NCBI GenBank assembly: GCA_023333565.1
Contig: JAJKFH010000102.1
Location: 3,100,001 to 3,164,000, forward strand
Length of the DNA: 64,000 nucleotides
Direction: 5' to 3'
Origin: Puffinus mauretanicus
Lineage: Eukaryota; Chordata; Aves; Procellariiformes; Procellariidae
Positions 47,876 through 61,149 of this stretch are shown here, piece after piece. The notes beneath the pieces were generated by a model that had not been told where the DNA came from, did no database searches, and saw only the letters and a program-made list of their open reading frames with translations. The first letter of the stretch is position 1, and the number at the start of each line of letters is the position of its first letter. A program made the translations under genes and the position numbers.

Positions 47876-50800
47876 AAATGGAATGCTAACCAATCCCTTG
47901 GCAACAAAGCCCATGTTTATTTTTAATTAAAAAATAACATAGCTGGGTTGACTTCAGTTTTCCCAGCTGCTATTCTTCCATCACAACAGCTCTCTGGCCT
48001 CTTTTCCCTTGCTGATTTCTTTCATCATTTGCACTTAGCTTGTATGTGTTAGATGGATTTTATGTAATATTTCCTACCATTGAAAGCAAGTCTAACAGTC
48101 TAAACAAGTAGCTGGGCCTCAGTCATCTAGATTCTCATCTACAGTACCTGAGCATGCCCTTCCTTTTGCAAAAGTAATAGGTGTGACCAGGATACCTTTT
48201 TTTATGTGCACATTCCTTGCTGTTTATATGTCTGCCAAGCGAGGAGAGATTTAAACTGCATATTGAATTTATGAGTTGTAGTTCATTAAAATAAATGGAG
48301 TGGGTTTGGCAAAGCTCAGGTATCACTGAGCACACAGGTAGTGTTTGAAGGCTGACAAGCAGCCTTGGTGGTTTTTCTTTAGATGATGGATTGCAAACTG
48401 CCAGTTTTTGTGTCTGCACATTAGGTGAAAAGTTAGAAAATAGACATGTTTGCCATGCCTTCTCCAGCAACTTCATTTCCTCTGTCCGTGGGGCAGACAG
48501 GAGGAAGTCCGGGTGATGATCCATTTCTCAGCATGTTGTGACAGAGCTGATTACTTACATAGTGGAGAAGATGGTGTCCATCTGTAACAATCAATCTGAG
48601 CGGACTAAAATTTAAGTTTTTGTGTGGACATTTAGAGGCCCTTGAGTATTCAGGAGTATCTGGTACTTTCTGCAGTCATTTTTATCCTAAATAAAGTTGA
48701 GATAGTAATGTTGTAGCCTTAAAGGTTCACGTACCAGTCATCCCTACTAAACATTGCAAGCAGCAGTGGGAGCTGACAGCATCAAAGCTGCAGCTATTCC
48801 CAGACAGAAATGTAGTAGCTAGAATAAAAGTAGTGGTTTGTTGGGTCACTGGAACCAGACCATGGAAGAAGATATAACTGTATGTATTAATCACCAATAA
48901 TGTTACTACTGGGACAGTCTTTGCGACGTGTGATTTGCAAGCTTTCCATGTATAATATAGCCACTTTAAAAAACAGTTATTTGAACTGGTTATTCCTGAA
49001 TAAGTGGCAGCCTTCTGGTATACTATATTTTTCCTCTGTGGAAGTTTAGCTCTGCTAATCTTGCCTCAGTTAGAAGCCAGAAAGGCAAGGACAAATGCAT
49101 AAGAACAATTATAATCTGAAGAAATAATGTTATCCAAGCATTTTTAAGGCCCAGAAAGGATTTGAGAAAGATTGGAGATTTTTGGAAAAACTTCTGTGAC
49201 GACTCTTATTTTATCTGGACCAGTTTGCTCTTCCCTTGTTGTATACTGCTTGAGAAATGCATAAACAGGTGAAATATAAATAAGATGGTATGTGCCAGTC
49301 TGGGCTACGGTGGATCTATCATAATACATGGAACAGTTGACATCTGTTGTGATGTTACTGAGAGCCTTAAGACGTTTGTTCTGAGAGTTCTTAAGAAATG
49401 ATTCAAGACTTCTATTAATTTCTGATTTCTGCCTCATAGTATTTGCAAATATTTTCCCTGATCCAAAAGGACCATGGTGGGATTGAACACATACATTACT
49501 TAGGAGAGGGTGCTTGCCATGTTAAACTTTTATAAGTGATAAAGTTTGCTGTTCTGATGACCTAAGGGATGAGGACAAGAAACTGAGAGGTAGCAGATAT
49601 CAGGAGGCTAGCAACAAGGAGTAGGAGGAAGCAGGGCAATAGGATCTGGGGCAAGAAATTGGTTCAGGTCTGGAGTAGAAAGAACGTGAGCAGGAGCGCG
49701 AGCAACAAAGAAGCTGGAGAACAGTACAGTGGGGGAAGCATGATGGATATGAAAGCTGGAGAAGCGCAGGGAAAATATGGGGCAAGAAAGTGAAGATATG
49801 ATGCAAATGAGGTGCCTGAAAATTGCTGGGAAGAAATCGCTGTGTCTGAATTACTTTGTCATCCTCTCTGCGGAAAGTGATTGAAAGGGATGGAGTAAAC
49901 GGGAAGAATCATCTTTTTTTCCTTTTTTTCTTTTTCCATTTCACAGTTTCTGGGAGATGGTTCCGCAAACTGGTGGGTGCTTCCTGTATGAACTGGGATG
50001 CTGTGGTCCTTCCCTTGCTTTTGCAATGCAGCAGCATTTGCTTATTTCCAGTTTCTTGTTTTGGCCTCTAATACTCTACCCTTTCTACCCCTTACTTGGG
50101 TTAGTACTTAAAGATTTGACAACGATCAAATAAAATGCAATGCTTATGGTTAATTTAATCATTTGTCCCAAGTCCTTATATGAGATTAGAGTGAAATTGT
50201 ATTTTGGGCTGAGTGTTACTAGGAGAATACTATAGATTATCTTAGTAGGAAGGTGGTATGAATTGGAAAACTGAAAGAAAAATGTATTCAGTACAAACCT
50301 GAAATAAATCCTGAAGCAAAGAAAGTGGAACCAAGTGTTCCCCTCCACAAAGTTTGGGAACATTCATTCTTAGAGTTTCATTTTGGTTCATTATAGAAAT
50401 GTTCCCCAAGGACTAACCTAGAAAACTTGAATCAAACTTTCTGCACCCAGGGGAGGGTGTTCTCCAGGGACTTTCTGCTATCCCATCTCCACAGAAAAAC
50501 CATGTGAAGGGAAGCCACAGGAGAAGTTCACATGAACCTTCCCCGCTGAGGGAATGCCTTCATTTGCACAAAGCTCTTTTCTAAACTGCTTTAGTTTTAT
50601 GGGAGCTGTGAGCTCCAGGATCCACAAATAGTAACTTTTAGTGCTGGCACTAATCCTGTCAATCAGAATTCTTCTCAGAAACACCATTAATTAAACTTCC
50701 CTGAAAAGGATACAGCTCTCAGAATTTTCCCTGTGGCTCCCTCTCTCCTGACATCCGTCCCAGCAGTGTGTTTATGTTCAATAACTGAAGAAGACACAGG

Positions 50801-52672
50801 AGAGGAGAAAATCGGAGCTTTCACAAGAGACAACCTTTTTGTTATTACAAACTTATTTTAGCTGCCTTACTCTGCTTGTTTTGAGCAAATTCTTTCATTT
50901 GTTGACTTGAATGATGCTAACAGCTGTCAAAATATGCTTTAAAGTAGCCAGTTTCCATTTGCTGTCTGTTGCAAGTGACGGTTTTCTGAATTATTATGCA
51001 GTGTTCTTTGTGGATTATTAATAATTTGGATTAGAGATCTAAGCTTTCTGTAACCCTTTTCTGAAAGGGACAATGAATTTGCAAGAAATTTGGGACGACT
51101 TATTAGCGGTTAATGGTTTCCCTCAGTAGCATGTTCTGTAGCAGACATGCCTGTATCCACTGCTGGTGATGTAGGGGATCTTATGTTCAATCTCCAGATG
51201 ATCAAAAAGGGATATGGCAAGCTTTGTTTTTTAAACTTTAAAATGTTTGTTCTTTCAGATCACAATTTGAAAGGGGAAAACCCTCCCTGAATTGTCTTTT
51301 CCTTGCTGTGCATGTTGCTGCTCTGTTGGGGAGACAGGTTTACATGAGGACAAATGGCTATTCTGGAACAGGCTTGGCCTGTTTTTGCTGCCACTGATGT
51401 CCATATGAGAACAGAAGACCCTGAGTGGAGCAAGCAAAGAACACAACCCTCTGTTTATTCCTGTGGGCAGTAATTGCTGATCAAAGCAGGAACAGACGAG
51501 GAGTCTGGTTTTCTGCTAATGTGAATGCCACTGCTGTGTGGTTAGCAAATGGTTTCTGCTTAGTAGCATGAACGTGGCCAAAGAAGGAAGCAAGTGCTAT
51601 ATTTGCATGGCCGAGGATGATGTTCCAGCCCACATCTGCTCAGATGCACACATACTTTGTTTATTTGTTAGCCTCTACTTTCAAGAATAACCACGCAAAT
51701 ATCTTGCAATCTACTTCCACTCGGTATGAGCTGTATCAAGTCCTCCTTTTGGTTGTGTTTAACCTCAGGAAGCAGTTCTCTTTCTTTCCTGTCTCATGCC
51801 AAGACGTGCAAAATGAAAGTCTGTATGTAGGGCAGTCATTGTATCCAAAAGATGTCCACTTCTATTGAGGGAGTATCACTGTGCATGTGAGAGGAGTGAC
51901 TATTCTCTAAGTATTAGGGTGCTCTACTGCTGAGGTCAGTGTAAGAATAACTGGCATTTTAAGATGGTGGAGAAGAAATATGCCATTTTCTGAAACTTTG
52001 TAGGTCAGATGAGTTGCTCTTTAAAAGGATATTAGCAGCTTGGCTGAAGGGAAGATACAGATCTTTCTCCTTCACTGACTTTCTCCCCTAATGTGTATGG
52101 CTGTCTGGCATTATTTTAAAGACCAATCATGATTATAAGCTCTGATTCAAATTTGTAATTAAGAACATTCATTGAGCAGCTTAGTACATGGGATGGGGTG
52201 TGCTCAGGGTGCCCCCGAGTCCTGCTCTGGAGAACCATTCTGTGTACTGCTGCACCCATGGCATTGGGAGTGGTTTGAAATTGAGGTCAAGTGAGCCCCC
52301 AAGAAGTTGAACTGCAAAGGGCGTGTGGATGTTGGAGAAGGATTTCTTTCCTCCCTGCTCTTCAGATCTGCAGCTGGACTAGAAAAGGCACTGCTGATGG
52401 CATGCTTTTCCTCTCCCTGACTCTTTACCTCCAGACCCCGAACACATCTGGGCAATCAGGACTATCAGCCCTGTATGTAATGCAGCCTCTGTGGTTCAAC
52501 CAGAAAATATGATGGGGTGGGAAACTTCTTCTACAGCCCACATTCTCCCTATGAATCTGTACTTATTGATACTTTTCTGCATCACTGAAATCCTCTTCAG
52601 GTGAGGCCACAGAAAGATGAAGCTGTAATGATCTGAGCGTTCCATAACATTTGAAAACTAACAATGGTATAT
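47876..52672. other. Unannotated non-coding sequence
   Basis: No gene or repeat family is recognised in these 4.8 kb. A purine-rich stretch with internally similar words (two GGGGCAAGAAA, two AGCTGGAGAA) lies at 49600-49800. The largest frame (minus strand, 48135-48524) resembles no known protein. Confidence 0.55.
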
Positions 52673-52981
52673 ACACGTAGCTACGTGTTTGAAAGATGAA
52701 GGTATTTCCTTGAAGACCGGTGGGCTGTGCCTTAATGGTCATTCTTCAGCTGAGATTAAGATGGCACTTGAACACTAAACCCCTTCTTTAATAATATATT
52801 AGCATATACAACAGAATGTTATATTAAGTTCATTGAGAGTAGCTATTAGATCAGAAATTTCTAATGTGTAGCTTCATCCCTCTTGTACCTGGATAATAAA
52901 CTCTTTGGGAGTAAGAACTACCTTTTTGTCCTACTGTTTGTATAGCACCCAGAAAGCTGGGGCTTGGTGATACTACTTCAC

Positions 52982-53011
52982 TCCTAACACTGATAGTCCT
53001 AACACTGACAG
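52982..53011. repeat. Two-copy 15-base tandem repeat
   Basis: TCCTAACACTGATAG is followed directly by TCCTAACACTGACAG. Confidence 0.85.
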
Positions 53012-53098
53012 AAAAATGGGTGACTAGGAGATGGCTGCAGCCCTCTGGGAAGTAGAGCTCAGGTATGGCAAACTGTCCGTGTTCAGCAGAGCATGTAC

Positions 53099-53172
53099 AT
53101 GTGTGCTTAGCCTGAAGTCAATGGGCTTTGACTGTGGTTTTAAAATTAAACTCTAACTTAAGTGTATTGCTG
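53099..53172. repeat. Decayed palindromic archosaur-type repeat
   Basis: GTGTGCTTAGCCTGAAGTCA plus ATGGGCTTTG, then CTCTAACTTAAGTGTATTGCTG, recall the 'gtgcttaacc...gaagtcaatggg...cttaagtgctttgctg' layout. It looks related to the palindrome at 35391-35464. Confidence 0.45.
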
Positions 53173-53744
53173 CATGAGAGGTGTTTTTATTTACTTTGAA
53201 TGCTGATGTTTTGTACTGATAAGCTGCTTGTAAGTGGTTAGGCGAGCAGTTCACAGGAGACGACACATTTCCTCGTTTTAGGTCGTCCTAGAAAACAAAT
53301 TCCTTGGGTACCTGTTTAGATAGTAATGGATGAATTCGAGGCTTCCTGTTCCCCTCTTCTGTTGGCAACACGTGTTTGCCAAACACTGTAATGAAAAGCT
53401 TTCTTTGTGCACACAGCACATCTGAGGAAAAGTTGAGAAGTTTTATTTAAGTTCTCCCTCTGTAATGTCTTCGTAAGTAAATAAACTACATGGCAACCCT
53501 GATGACATAAAAATCAAAAGGAGAAAAGGAGATCTGGAAGAAATGGGTAAACAAAGAAATACTTCACCTAGACCATTTTTTAAAAAGGTGCTTTCCTGCT
53601 CTCATTTTCATGACTCAAGGGGAAAAAAATAATTTGCACAAGAGCCAATACTGAAATCTATGGGTAAAAATTCCTAACTAACTGGAATGAGATTCAAGTT
53701 TAACAGCCACTCTATGGCTGTCACACACTGTGACTCTGTGACTA

Positions 53745-54053
53745 TGGGAAGAGGGAAGGGATGACAACAAAAAAGATGGAACCAGACTCTTCTCAATGGT
53801 ACCCAGTGAAAGGACATGAGGAGAGGGACGCGAATTGAAATACAGAAAATTCTATTTAAATGTAGGGAAAAACTTTATTAATGTAAGTAATCAACACTGG
53901 AACGGATTTCCCAGGGAGGCTGTGGAGTCTCCATCCTTGGAGATGTTCCAACCCCAACTGGACATGATCCTGGGCAGCCTGCTTTGAGCAGGGATTTGGA
54001 CTAGATGATCTCCAGAGGTGCCTTCCAACCTGAATTGTTCTGCGATTCTGTGA
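53745..54053 (+). mobile_element. CR1 LINE 3' end, sense
   Basis: Sense CR1 tail, from about GAAGAGGGAAGGGATGACAA through ACCAGACTCTTCTCAATGG (the 'ccaggctcttctcggtgg' segment), AAAGGACATGAGGAGAGG, AATTGAAATACAGAAAATTC, AACACTGGAACGGATTTCCC and GGAGGCTGTGGAGTCTCCAT. It ends in GCCTTCCAACCTGAATTG and TTCTGCGATTCTGTGA. This is the region after the RT frame, including the hallmark 3' terminus. 5'-truncated and moderately diverged. It belongs to a different CR1 3'-end type from the copy at 39966-40020 (ATTCTGTGA versus ATTCTATAA ending). Confidence 0.93.
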
Positions 54054-54240
54054 AATTTGCTATTTTTAAAGATTGGAGGAGGAATCCTTCTTTTATCTAA
54101 TAGATTAGTAACTCAGAACCCAGTAGGTAGACTGGGTTACCTCCTTTGTCCAAAAGAACTGTAAAGTGCACTCTCCAACTATTCTTCATGGTGGTTCCAC
54201 TCTCTCCTACTGATGGTTTTTCATTTTCCTAAATTAAGTA

Positions 54241-54303
54241 TGTAACTGGGACTGAAACCCAGGTGTGCTATTTCCAAAACAGCTTCTTAACCACTTCGCT
54301 GTT
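54241..54303 (-). repeat. MIR-like SINE head fragment, antisense
   Basis: On the plus strand, GTAACTGGGACTGAAACCCA, GGTGTGCTATTTCC and CTTCTTAACCACTTCGCTG match the antisense 'agctgggactcgaacccaggt...tgctcttaaccactacgctg' head, that is a tRNA-like B box and A-box side. Confidence 0.5.
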
Positions 54304-54648
54304 GGATAATTTGGGATTGCTCCATTATATGTGATGCAATGAGGAGTGCTTCCTATGTGCATACCACACCTAACCGTGCATTAGGTGAGTGAGCCTTCAG
54401 CTGGGAAGTGGCATAGCTGAATCCTAGTGTCAGTCTGAAGATTTAATTACTTGTCCAAAGTGAACTATATCTTTACATAGAACATAATTAAGTTGTGGGA
54501 CTCTCTGTTATGGGATTTTGCTGAGTGTTGGCAGCTACTGGAAATAATAATGGAAAAAAGCTGCCATGGAGATCAGTAAATACACAGATTCCGCCTTTGA
54601 CTCTGGCATTCTAGAAGTCACAAGCTGTTGTAGAGTATTTGTGGGAAG

Positions 54649-54674
54649 CATTATATGCTTTCATTATATGCTTT
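54649..54674. repeat. Two-copy 13-base tandem repeat
   Basis: CATTATATGCTTT is repeated directly. Confidence 0.85.
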
Positions 54675-56825
54675 CCCTGTTCTTATGTTCTACCCTAAAT
54701 ATCTGATATTGGCCACTGCCAGAGCCAGGATACAGAACTAGTCGGACCTTTAGTCTAGTGTGTTACAGTTCCCCTTATACTCTTAGCACCAGCACTGGTT
54801 AGGAAAGGACGTGGAAGAGCATCCTAGTGCTAGAGTGTCCTTTAGAAGATGTAGGCTAAAATCCCTGGAAGAAGAGATGAGATCTGAACCCTGTCACAGC
54901 CCTAGCTGTTGAGCTATTGGATAAAATGGAGCAGCACATAATTTTGGTAACTGGGTTCCATAACTTTATTTCCATTCAAAGCTACCTGGTATAATGGAAC
55001 CAAATTTATTAACTGCATAGAGGGGAGCGAAACCATGCTTTTCTTTGTGTGTGCGCGTATATACTTTTAATCAAAAAAACACATTTAAATGACACAGGTC
55101 AACTTCTGAATGACCTTGGATGTGATTTGGTTTCCGTAATCAAGATAGTAACAACTTCCTCATTTCTTAAGCCACAAAGTACTTCCAATAGAGGCATTTT
55201 CAAGAACTTCTGATAAAAGCATTTCTGTTATTAAAATTGCATTTAATGGTACTGAGAATCTAGTACCTATGTTAGCCGGAACTTGAGTTCCGCTGTGTGC
55301 TTGAATGTGCAGTGCTGGGTGTGTGCCTAGGTCTGCAATGCTGTTAATGCCATTGCGTGAATGAGAGCAGAACATGAACCCAATGTTTATGGTCAGGGGA
55401 ATTTGAAGGACTGAAGAATCAGTAAAAATTGTGCCAATTTTACCACTGAAGATTACAGCCCAAAGTGTGTCCAAACCCTAGTGATGTTTCTTGGATTGGA
55501 GGATTTAGATTTATGGAGTCCGGTTTTCAACCTGGACCTGAACTTCCTTCGTGCTTAAGTTGTATGGAAATTTCCTGGTTTTTAAATTGTTCTTAGCCCT
55601 TCATAGTCAGCTCACAGAGGAATTGTGGTGTGATAGAGGTTCTTTTGGATAGCAAATAGTGAGAGAGCGTATTTCAGTCATTTTGTTGATATTACAAATT
55701 ACGTTGAGCTCAATTCAGAAAAACGTTGCTTTAGGACAGAGCAAATACAAGGAGAATAGCAGAAGAGCGCTTTGTGACTTTGGGAAAGAAAAGGAAAACC
55801 TTTTGGGGTTTGTCTCCATTTTAAAAAAAATCTTGAAGAGACTGAAAGAGAGCAGACGGTCTGAAGCAGAAAAAGACTTTTAGACCCAGGATCCTCCTAA
55901 TGCATGGTCTGAATGTCATGAAGTTATGCCTGCTGGGAGTCAAGTGGGGCACACTAAACAATAGAAATGGGCAAAGTCAGCTTTTCAAGTTAGTGAAAAA
56001 GTTTGAATGAATTCAATGACCTGGAAAGACTTTCATGCTATTCATGAGTTGGAGCTCTGTGGACTGATAGAGCCCAGTCTGCTCTCGCTGTAAGCAGGAG
56101 TAATCAGTGAGAGGAAGATGACTTGGAGCTCTTGGTTGCTCTTTTCAGATCTTGATAATTAGGGATGTCCTCTTACATTGCTCTTTTCTGCTATGTGATA
56201 TATGCATAGGAACACTAAGCATCAAAAGGGGATTGAGATGACTTTTGAATCTAATACTGAAACTTCTAAAGGAATGAATCAAAATCTTGGCTTTGGCCAC
56301 CCCAAAGTTTTAAAAAATATAAATCATTGACAGGTGTCTATAAAATCTAGAGACCAGACAGTAAAATTGTTCTTGAAATTGCTGAATAGTCATTTACATC
56401 AAGAATCCTCCAAAGTCCATGAGTTTCCAATGAATAACCAGAAATTAATACAAGTAACGGCCCCACACTATGATCTTAAATTACTGAAAATAGGCTTCAG
56501 TGATTTTTAAATAATCCATTTTCTCTGTTGGCACCAGGATCTTCTGTATGAAGGTCCTTGGGTCGAAAGAGAACGGACCATGTGAGGCTCCCTGAAGAAA
56601 GCTGATGGTTTTTATTTTTACTCTGGTGGGTTTGTATACTACTAAGAGGTAGCTGAATGAAGAGCGAGTCTTCAGGGAAAAAATACCCCATTTCAATGAA
56701 GCTCGTTCTTACTGTATTTCCTGGTATCCATTACGAGTTTCTATTAGGTCACCCACAAATTGTTGTACTATAAGGGTGGCAGCTCATATGTTCTGCCCTC
56801 TGAATTTACATTTATAGAATTGTTG
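54675..56825. other. Unannotated non-coding sequence
   Basis: No gene is seen. The minus-strand frame at 55160-55474 (104 codons) matches nothing I know and has no splice context. Confidence 0.55.
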
Positions 56826-57960
56826 TCATGCCAGGTCAGAGCAGGGGTCCATCTAGGTTAGTATGCTATCTCTGACTGAGACACTGAGACAGTCACTTAC
56901 AATAAAGCAAGCGAAAGCAGATGAGTGTCGAATGGCTCTTCCTTTTATGTGCTCTCCCAGAGTCTGGCAGTCTTTGCTTTGGGACTTTCTAAGCTATAGG
57001 TCACATCCAGACTATCATATCTCATAGCTAATGAAACTATCTTCCATGGTTTTTTTGTGATTCCTTCTTGAATCACTTTTACAACAATAAACAATATTTG
57101 CTGTTTAAAAACCATTCAGGACCTTTCTCATATCCTGCCTCAATCATCTCTCTTTTTCAAATGGAAGAGTAATACTCTAGATAGCCTCCTAGATGGGAAC
57201 TGTGCCATAGCTCTGATCGTTATTGTCGTCCCTTCTTGGCGACATGAGAAAGAGTAACTAGAACTTCATGAAAAACTGAAAACATAGATATACCATATAT
57301 TTATATGCGTGACCTAGATAGAACCTAGATTTTTTCCTAATGATTCTTAACTTGCCTTTTGACAGCTACTGGCTACTCAGCTAATATTTTCAGAGAGCTC
57401 TTCCTCAGACTCCAAGATGTCTTTGCTGAATGTTATTGGCTCATTTAGAGTTGATCACTGTGTGTATACAGATACAAGGTTTTTTTCCGCTGTACCTTTA
57501 CTTAGGAACACTGAATTCAGTCTGCCCATAGAAATTCATTACTATAAACTCTTTCCCCAGTTCTTTGTATTGACTTTAGATTTTATTAAAGTGAATAGTT
57601 TTGTATCATCTACAGACTTTGTCTTCTCATTGTTCATTTGCTTTTGCAAATGCTTTTATGAATATGTTGAATACTACAGGTCTCAGTGTAGATCCTTAGG
57701 GAAGTACGCTGGAAACCTTGCTCTGTTATGAAAACTCACCTCTGGTCTGATGCTTTGCTTCCTCTCTTGCCAATCACAAGAGAATGTTCAGCTTAGCCTG
57801 TATCAGCTTCACTTCTTAAAGAGGTTTTAGTGAGTGACTTTGTTGAGAGATTTTGGGAAATCAAAGTCTGCTTTGTCAAACTCTAATTTATAGAGCTGTT
57901 GATGGTGGGTTTTGTCAGTCTCTTGCAAAATTTCTCTGGTTTATTCCATACTTTAAAAAA
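56826..57960 (-). mobile_element. Long ancient CR1 (L3-like) LINE relic, antisense
   Basis: The plus strand follows, in order, the reverse complement of an old CR1 family abundant in turtles and crocodilians. CATGCCAGGTCAGAGCAGGG plus GTCCATCTAGGTTAGTATGC and TATCTCTGACTGAG is the 3' terminal block. GATGGGAACTGTGCCATAGC and TCTGATCGTTATTGTCGTCC are the 'agctgttccatacccctaatcatttttgttgcc' segment. TTTGTATCATCTACAGACTT, TTATGAATATGTTGAATACT and GGTCTCAGTGTAGATCC are the 'tgtcatctgcaaac...atgaatatgttgaatagcactggtcccagtacagatccc' RT segment. GAGAGATTTTGGGAAATCAA and AGTCTGCTTTGTC are the 'ttttggaaatccaagtacactatgtc' segment. About 1.1 kb is recognisable, more than any other element here. It may extend to about 58540, but that part is too decayed to be sure. 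No frame survives. Confidence 0.82.
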
Positions 57961-60900
57961 CCTTTGTCGGGGTGTGGTTAAAGAAAACTTTACCAAAGAA
58001 CAATGAAGAGTATGCAATAGTTATGCCATTGCTAAACAATATTCTTTATTTTCTATTTCTGTACAGTGATCACCTGTATTTTCTGGAGTCATCATTTTGA
58101 ATTCATCAGCAGCTGGTTTGTTACTGAAAAGCTCAGAATATTCCTCTGATTGCCTTCGTGTGAGTATGATCAAAGTAGTTACCTCAGATTTCCTTGTCTG
58201 TGATATTCAGAAGGTTTTTCTGTATCAGGTTTTTTTGTATTGAGGCTTTTATATTGGATTCTTTTTCCCCTGTGTGCTTGCTTACTTCTTTGGGGGCTGA
58301 TACAAATCCCTCTGAAAATCAGCAGACAGCCCCTTGACTCCTATTCCTCTGGTACCACTGTCACCAGAGATTACTTTCTTCAGAACTGATAGTAGATTTA
58401 AAGGATTTTATCTTGAATTTTATCTTCAAATAAAAATCATTGAATTTTACAGTAATCATTTTGTGGATGTATGGCCATTCTTTGAATAGCTATATTTATT
58501 TCTCCGCTGGATTTCAGCAAGCTTTTTGCTTGCAATGGGAGTCTTAAATCATATTTACTTGTGTTAAGATCATGTGCTGGTGTGTTACTGTCCTGTTGTG
58601 TCTTCTGTTCTTTTTAGAGCACGCAGGCTCTGAGGAGTCTGTGAGAGTCCAAGTAACCGTGTTTACTGACTATTTACAACGTGTAAGACTTAGACATTTT
58701 TTACAAACATTGTTCTTTCACTGCCAGAACAAGTGAGGGCTCACAAACCATTTAGAGGAAGTGTTTATAATGTGTGTAAACTTCAGCCCCTCAATATACG
58801 GAAATTCCAGACTAGAGACAAACCGAGGACTGGCTCTAAGTTTAAGCAGTGCGTATGACAGCAGACTGATGGGGTCAGAAATATTGCAGCAGGGTCAAGG
58901 CAACTCCCTTAGATGCCATCATCTTCAATTAATTCAGGGTACAGCGAGCTGCTTATTCTCACTGATGAGTGACCATGTTCTCTGTGTGCCTGGACCTCCT
59001 CTGCACCTCTGCTCCATTCCCTCTCTTTTTGGCAAGAGCGGTGTGGAGGAGGAGAGAGACATGGCGGCAGGCTGAACACTGGTTGCATTGCCTTTCATCT
59101 CCAGCAGCCTTCCCCCCCATCAGGAATGCTGGGTCTGTTTCAGCTGTTTTTGTCATCGTCCTTGGGGAAGCGAATTTAACTTTGCCTACACTTCTGAGAA
59201 GGTTTGTGCAAGTGCTGAATGGGCTGATAATTGTTGCAGGCTGTTCTCTGTCCTGGTTGCCGTTTTGGAGTTCTGTGTTACTTTTGAGCCTTTGTGGGGG
59301 AAGTATTTAAGACTGAAGCCAGATACAATCCGGGATTTCCAGTTTGTAGGAAATGTTGATTTCCAAAATTAGGATTTCTTTCTGATTCAGAACCAGCCTA
59401 AATGTTCTAAAATTTCCCATGAAACACTTCTTCCAGTGAGATCACTGAATTTAAGTTCCCAGGTGCTTCCTTAGGTGGTGCATTTATGAGGTACCTCAAT
59501 TCCTTAAAAATTTGACCCAAGGAGAGGGAGGCCATACTGTCCAAAAGCAAATGGGATCAGAAATGCAAGTGCTCTTCCCCTGTGCTTAGGATAGGATATT
59601 CAAAGAGAGCAGTGACTGCCCTCCAGAGTTTTTCTGACAGCTCAGCAACTGGAGTAGTATTTGTAGACATGTCTGAGCGTGCAGACTGGTGTTGAAAGCA
59701 GGCATTTCAGTTCCTCAAAACTGAGACTGTGCTTCAGTGTATCTCTGAGCTGGTGCTGGTGCCTTATTTTCATGTATAAATTGCATCTGAAAATCTGTCC
59801 TTCAGGGACTTATTCATCTACTCCAAGTGCAGGATGCAGGGCGAGTGTCATCTGTCTCATGCTGAAGTCCCCATGGTGCTTGCACAGCACTTGTCAAAGT
59901 GGTGGAAGAATTCTGTCCCGAAGAAGGAAAGGCAAAATCTGATAATACTTTCCACACTTAACCTCCTCTTTCACGTTGTAAAGCTGGCCGAATAGGAGGA
60001 TGGTCTTTAGGGAACATGAATGAAAATACCATGAAAAAGGCCCATGATTAGTTGCCCTTAGAAAATAATTAGAGCAAATGGTGTGGACAAATACACTCAT
60101 TTGGAAAGGAAAAAACAAGCATTATCTCCGTAAAGTACTGGAAACAAGGCACATCTCTTTATCTGAGTATAAAAAGCAGTAATATAGTTTAGTATTATCA
60201 TGACAGTCCTGTAACTCTTCTGTTCTTGAATACAGCCAAATCTGATTTTGGAAGATAATCTGAGACATGCTCATATGAATTACTTTCAAAAATAAGTGAT
60301 ACCCTATAAGGTTAAGGTTGAAAGTCACTGGCTAGTGATGATTGTTTTTTATCTTCCTTGGAAACGTACATTTTGTTAAAAGTCAAGATGTTTGCTATTA
60401 GGAAACATTGTGTAAGAAAAGTTTTGGTCAGCTTTTCTCTTAAATATTCAAGACTGAAAGCATTTCTGTAGAGACTCTGAAGACATTTTTCTATGGCTTT
60501 ATTGTGATGAATTAAACTGAGATGAGCGTAGGGTCTTTCTTCTCTCATCTGTCCTCTCTGCTGCTTGGAAGAGGAGGTGCAGCACCCAATCTTGCCCGAG
60601 TTTCCCTGTAGCTTCAGGTGACCTCTACTTGCAGCCGGGGCACTTTTTGGTAAAAGCTCTTTTGTGAGAGATGAGAACCTGCTGGTTTTTGTGTTGCATT
60701 GCATTCCTGAAGAGGTGTTAAAGACAACTGTTTGGAGATTTGTTTAGTTTAATACCAGGGGATCAAGGTTGGGAAGTAGTAGTGTCATTCTTCCTGATGC
60801 AATTCGCAGTCCCATGAAGGGGGGAGCCCAATTGGTGGCCATCATTTGCTAGAAAAGTCTTATTGCTTGTAAGAAATTTGGAGCTAACAGGCAGCTGAAA

Positions 60901-61125
60901 CAAAGAAAACCAGAGCATCATTTAGATATAGAAAGTTATGCTTTATTTAAGGGTGAACCAAAACAAGTAAACCTGCTGTGACTCATCCAAAATTTTGGAT
61001 GAAGAACATTTTTTATTTTCCAGGAATTACACCACCTAGGAATTGTAAAACTGACACACTGAGCAGTTGAAGAGAAATCTGCTTCTAATAAACCATGCCT
61101 TGCCAGACTGAGGTTTAAGAACATT
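57961..61125. other. Unannotated non-coding sequence
   Basis: The left end to about 58540 may be further decayed CR1 (TTTCTCCGCTGG recalls an internal CR1 segment). No gene is seen. Open frames of about 104-130 codons at 58761-59310 and 60312-60704 have no homology or splice support. Confidence 0.5.
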
Positions 61126-61149
61126 AAAAAAAAAAAAAAAAAAAAAAAA
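61126..61149 (+). repeat. A24 homopolymer
   Basis: Twenty-four uninterrupted A. It lengthens a chance minus-strand frame by encoding a phenylalanine run. Confidence 0.95.

Noticed and set aside
48135..48524. Minus-strand open frame of 129 codons
   Set aside because: No recognisable domain or splice context. One such frame is expected in 64 kb.
52673..52688. Perfect 16-base palindrome ACACGTAGCTACGTGT
   Set aside because: About one such palindrome is expected by chance in a window of this size, and it has no supporting context.
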